Source: JBCCRV01 sp047619315
GTDB lineage: Bacteria; Myxococcota_A; Polyangia; Polyangiales; Houyiibacteriaceae
Length of the DNA: 7,492 bases
Direction of reading: 5' to 3'
Assembly: GCA_047619315.1 (NCBI GenBank)
Contig: JBLHKB010000354.1
Location: forward strand, 1 to 7,492
The notes under the pieces were generated by a model. That model saw only the letters and a program-made list of their open reading frames with translations. It had not been told where the DNA came from and ran no database searches. The position numbers and the translations under genes were made by a program. This document shows, piece by piece, positions 6,166 to 7,492 of the stretch (its first letter is position 1; every line of letters begins with the position of its first letter).

Positions 6166-7492
6166 CTACCTGAGCTGACCACCCGTGAAGCGATAGGTCC
6201 GGGGCTGGTCCCGCCAGGGTAAAAGCACGGATTCACCCGGAGCATCGTTCCAAGGCCACGATTCTGCGTTGAACCCTTGCGCGCGGCCCGGGAGGATCCG
6301 GAGCCGTCCACCGGCAACATCCACGCGGTTGCTCACGCGGTTCTCGCCTCGCTTACGGCCGACCTCGGTCATGAGGATCCGCGGAAACGCTCCGCGAGCG
6401 GTGAACCGGTGCACGATGAGCACTTCCCGCTCCACATCACCCAGCTGCTGCGCTGCGCGGATCAGAATCTCCGCGCGCCCATCACCGGTGAGATCCGCGG
6501 CGCTGACGTCGAGGAGGCGTCCGGCGTCGGCGGGGATCGCGTAGTGAAAGTAGCTGTTGCCACCACGGAAGGCGGTTCCAACGACGACGATGGCGTTGCC
6601 AAACACGTTTAGACGCTCGGCGGTGCCGTCCTCGGCGAGGTTCACATCCGCGGAAAAACTCGCGCGGGTTCGGCGAGGAATGTTCTCGGCTCTGCGCGCT
6701 GCAGTCACGAGGGCTTGAATGTTTGCGCGCGGCGGCGGAGTTGGCGCGCGCGGCGCTGCGTTTGTTGCTGGAGTCGCCGCCGCCGTCGCCGGCCTCGGGT
6801 TCGCTCGTTCATTCGTCACGGCAAAGCGCTCACCATCCCAGCGATAACTTCGCGCTAGGACCGGCCCCCAAGGCAACAAGATGCCCTGAGCGTCACTCGC
6901 CGGGGCTTCAAGAAAGTTCGATGCTTCTAGGCCGCGTGCACGACCCGCGCGCACTTCGATGGTCGGCGCGCCTCGACGGCCACGAACTCGAATCGTCGAC
7001 TCTACGCTGCCATGGTTGGTTTCTTTGCGTGTTTCGATGCTGAACAGTGGCTCGACGGCGGTCCCCGTGAACGAAAAGAGCTGCCACAGGTCACGGCTTC
7101 CGTTTTCGCCGCTCTGGCGCATCACGACGAGAAGCTCTTTGTGGCCATCGCCGGTGAAATCTCGCGTCTGGAATTCGCGGACGCCGCCGGAGCCACGAAC
7201 GGGGAGTGTGACGAAATCGAAGCCAGCACCTTCGCGGTAGCCTGCACCATAGACGACGACGAAGCGGCCCACTTGAGCGATGGTCTCGGAGCGGCGGTCA
7301 CCGCTGACATTGGCCTGCAAAGTACGTGAGGGCTCCGCCGCGGGAATTCCCTGGGCGCGGAGAAAGCGCTGAAGCGCGTCCCCGCTACCGCCGGCGAGGA
7401 CGACGCGCGGGAGGGTCTCGAGGTTGCTCGGGTCCACCGCCACGGTGGCGGGACTCGCCTCGACGGTCGGCCTAGCCTCTTGGTCCACGTCG
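6166..7492 (-). CDS. Partial gene: protein with two FG-GAP-like modules
   Basis: I do not recognise a named family. The frame is open to the window edge, and the first possible start inside (GTG at 7488) is probably an internal valine codon, so the N-terminus, including any signal peptide, is outside. The visible 440 residues contain two homologous modules joined by an Ala/Pro/Thr-rich linker (about 230-255). Each module carries a calcium-loop-like motif typical of FG-GAP/VCBS beta-propeller repeats: DFTGDGHKELLVV (110-122) and DLTGDGRAEILIR (332-344). Each also has a degenerate earlier copy (VSGDRRSE at 61-68; LAEDGTAE at 284-291). Each module ends with a matching LLPW...YR-W/F motif (LLPWGPVLARSYRW and LLPWRDQPRTYRF). 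There are no cysteines and no membrane segment in the visible part. Such proteins are usually exported, which I infer rather than see. rlmN follows after 63 bases. Confidence is high that it codes, low on function. Confidence 0.8.
   Translation of the reverse strand, partial: DVDQEARPTVEASPATVAVDPSNLETLPRVVLAGGSGDALQRFLRAQGIPAAEPSRTLQANVSGDRRSETIAQVGRFVVVYGAGYREGAGFDFVTLPVRGSGGVREFQTRDFTGDGHKELLVVMRQSGENGSRDLWQLFSFTGTAVEPLFSIETRKETNHGSVESTIRVRGRRGAPTIEVRAGRARGLEASNFLEAPASDAQGILLPWGPVLARSYRWDGERFAVTNERANPRPATAAATPATNAAPRAPTPPPRANIQALVTAARRAENIPRRTRASFSADVNLAEDGTAERLNVFGNAIVVVGTAFRGGNSYFHYAIPADAGRLLDVSAADLTGDGRAEILIRAAQQLGDVEREVLIVHRFTARGAFPRILMTEVGRKRGENRVSNRVDVAGGRLRILPGRAQGFNAESWPWNDAPGESVLLPWRDQPRTYRFTGGQLR
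6169..6663 (-). repeat. Protein-level repeat module 2 of the FG-GAP-like gene
   Basis: This encodes residues about 276-440. In order it holds AEDGTAE, AIVVVGTAFRGG, DLTGDGRAE, the strand ILIRA, QGFNAESW and LLPWRDQPRTYRF, each matching a landmark of module 1 (6817-7326). The intervening 6664-6816 encodes the Ala/Pro/Thr linker and a short basic helix. Confidence 0.7.
6817..7326 (-). repeat. Protein-level repeat module 1 of the FG-GAP-like gene
   Basis: This encodes residues about 55-224 of the visible protein. In order it holds SGDRRSE, FVVVYGAGYREG, DFTGDGHKE, a hydrophobic strand LLVVM, RGLEASNF and LLPWGPVLARSYRW. The same landmarks return in the same order in module 2 (6169-6663). The similarity is clear in protein but not conspicuous in DNA, so the duplication is old. 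Confidence 0.7.

Overview
The window is about 60% G+C, densely coding, and reads as ordinary chromosome of a Gram-negative bacterium. The succinylase-type DapD, a predicted lipoprotein, and secreted-type FG-GAP-like and Ala/Arg-rich proteins without obvious relatives would suit a Myxococcota (former Deltaproteobacteria) genome. That placement is an inference from style, not from a marker gene. I see no tRNA, rRNA, CRISPR array, insertion sequence, integrase or phage gene.

Layout from left to right. On the minus strand lie zwf (glucose-6-phosphate dehydrogenase, 11-1522) and, upstream of it, ndk (nucleoside diphosphate kinase, 1631-2035). A textbook intrinsic terminator (1579-1610) separates them. 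A 157-base divergent intergenic region (2036-2192) follows, with a plausible ndk promoter whose -35 hexamer sits between the arms of a 7-bp inverted repeat, and a TATACT -10 element facing the other way. On the plus strand come a large predicted lipoprotein of unknown function (2193-4049) and then, 31 bases later, dapD (4081-4905). After a 30-base convergent gap, two minus-strand genes close the window: rlmN (4936-6102) and, upstream of it, the 3' part of a gene for a protein with two tandem FG-GAP-like modules (6166 to the window edge).

Functionally, four genes are housekeeping: NADPH supply and pentose phosphate entry (zwf), NTP balance (ndk), diaminopimelate/lysine synthesis for cell wall and protein (dapD), and 23S rRNA/tRNA A-methylation (rlmN). 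They do not form one pathway. The two unrecognised genes are the parts worth follow-up: a 618-residue lipoprotein with histidine and cysteine clusters, and the internally duplicated FG-GAP-like protein. I did not find a convincing new multi-gene system here. The longest stretch without a gene is the 157-base divergent region.
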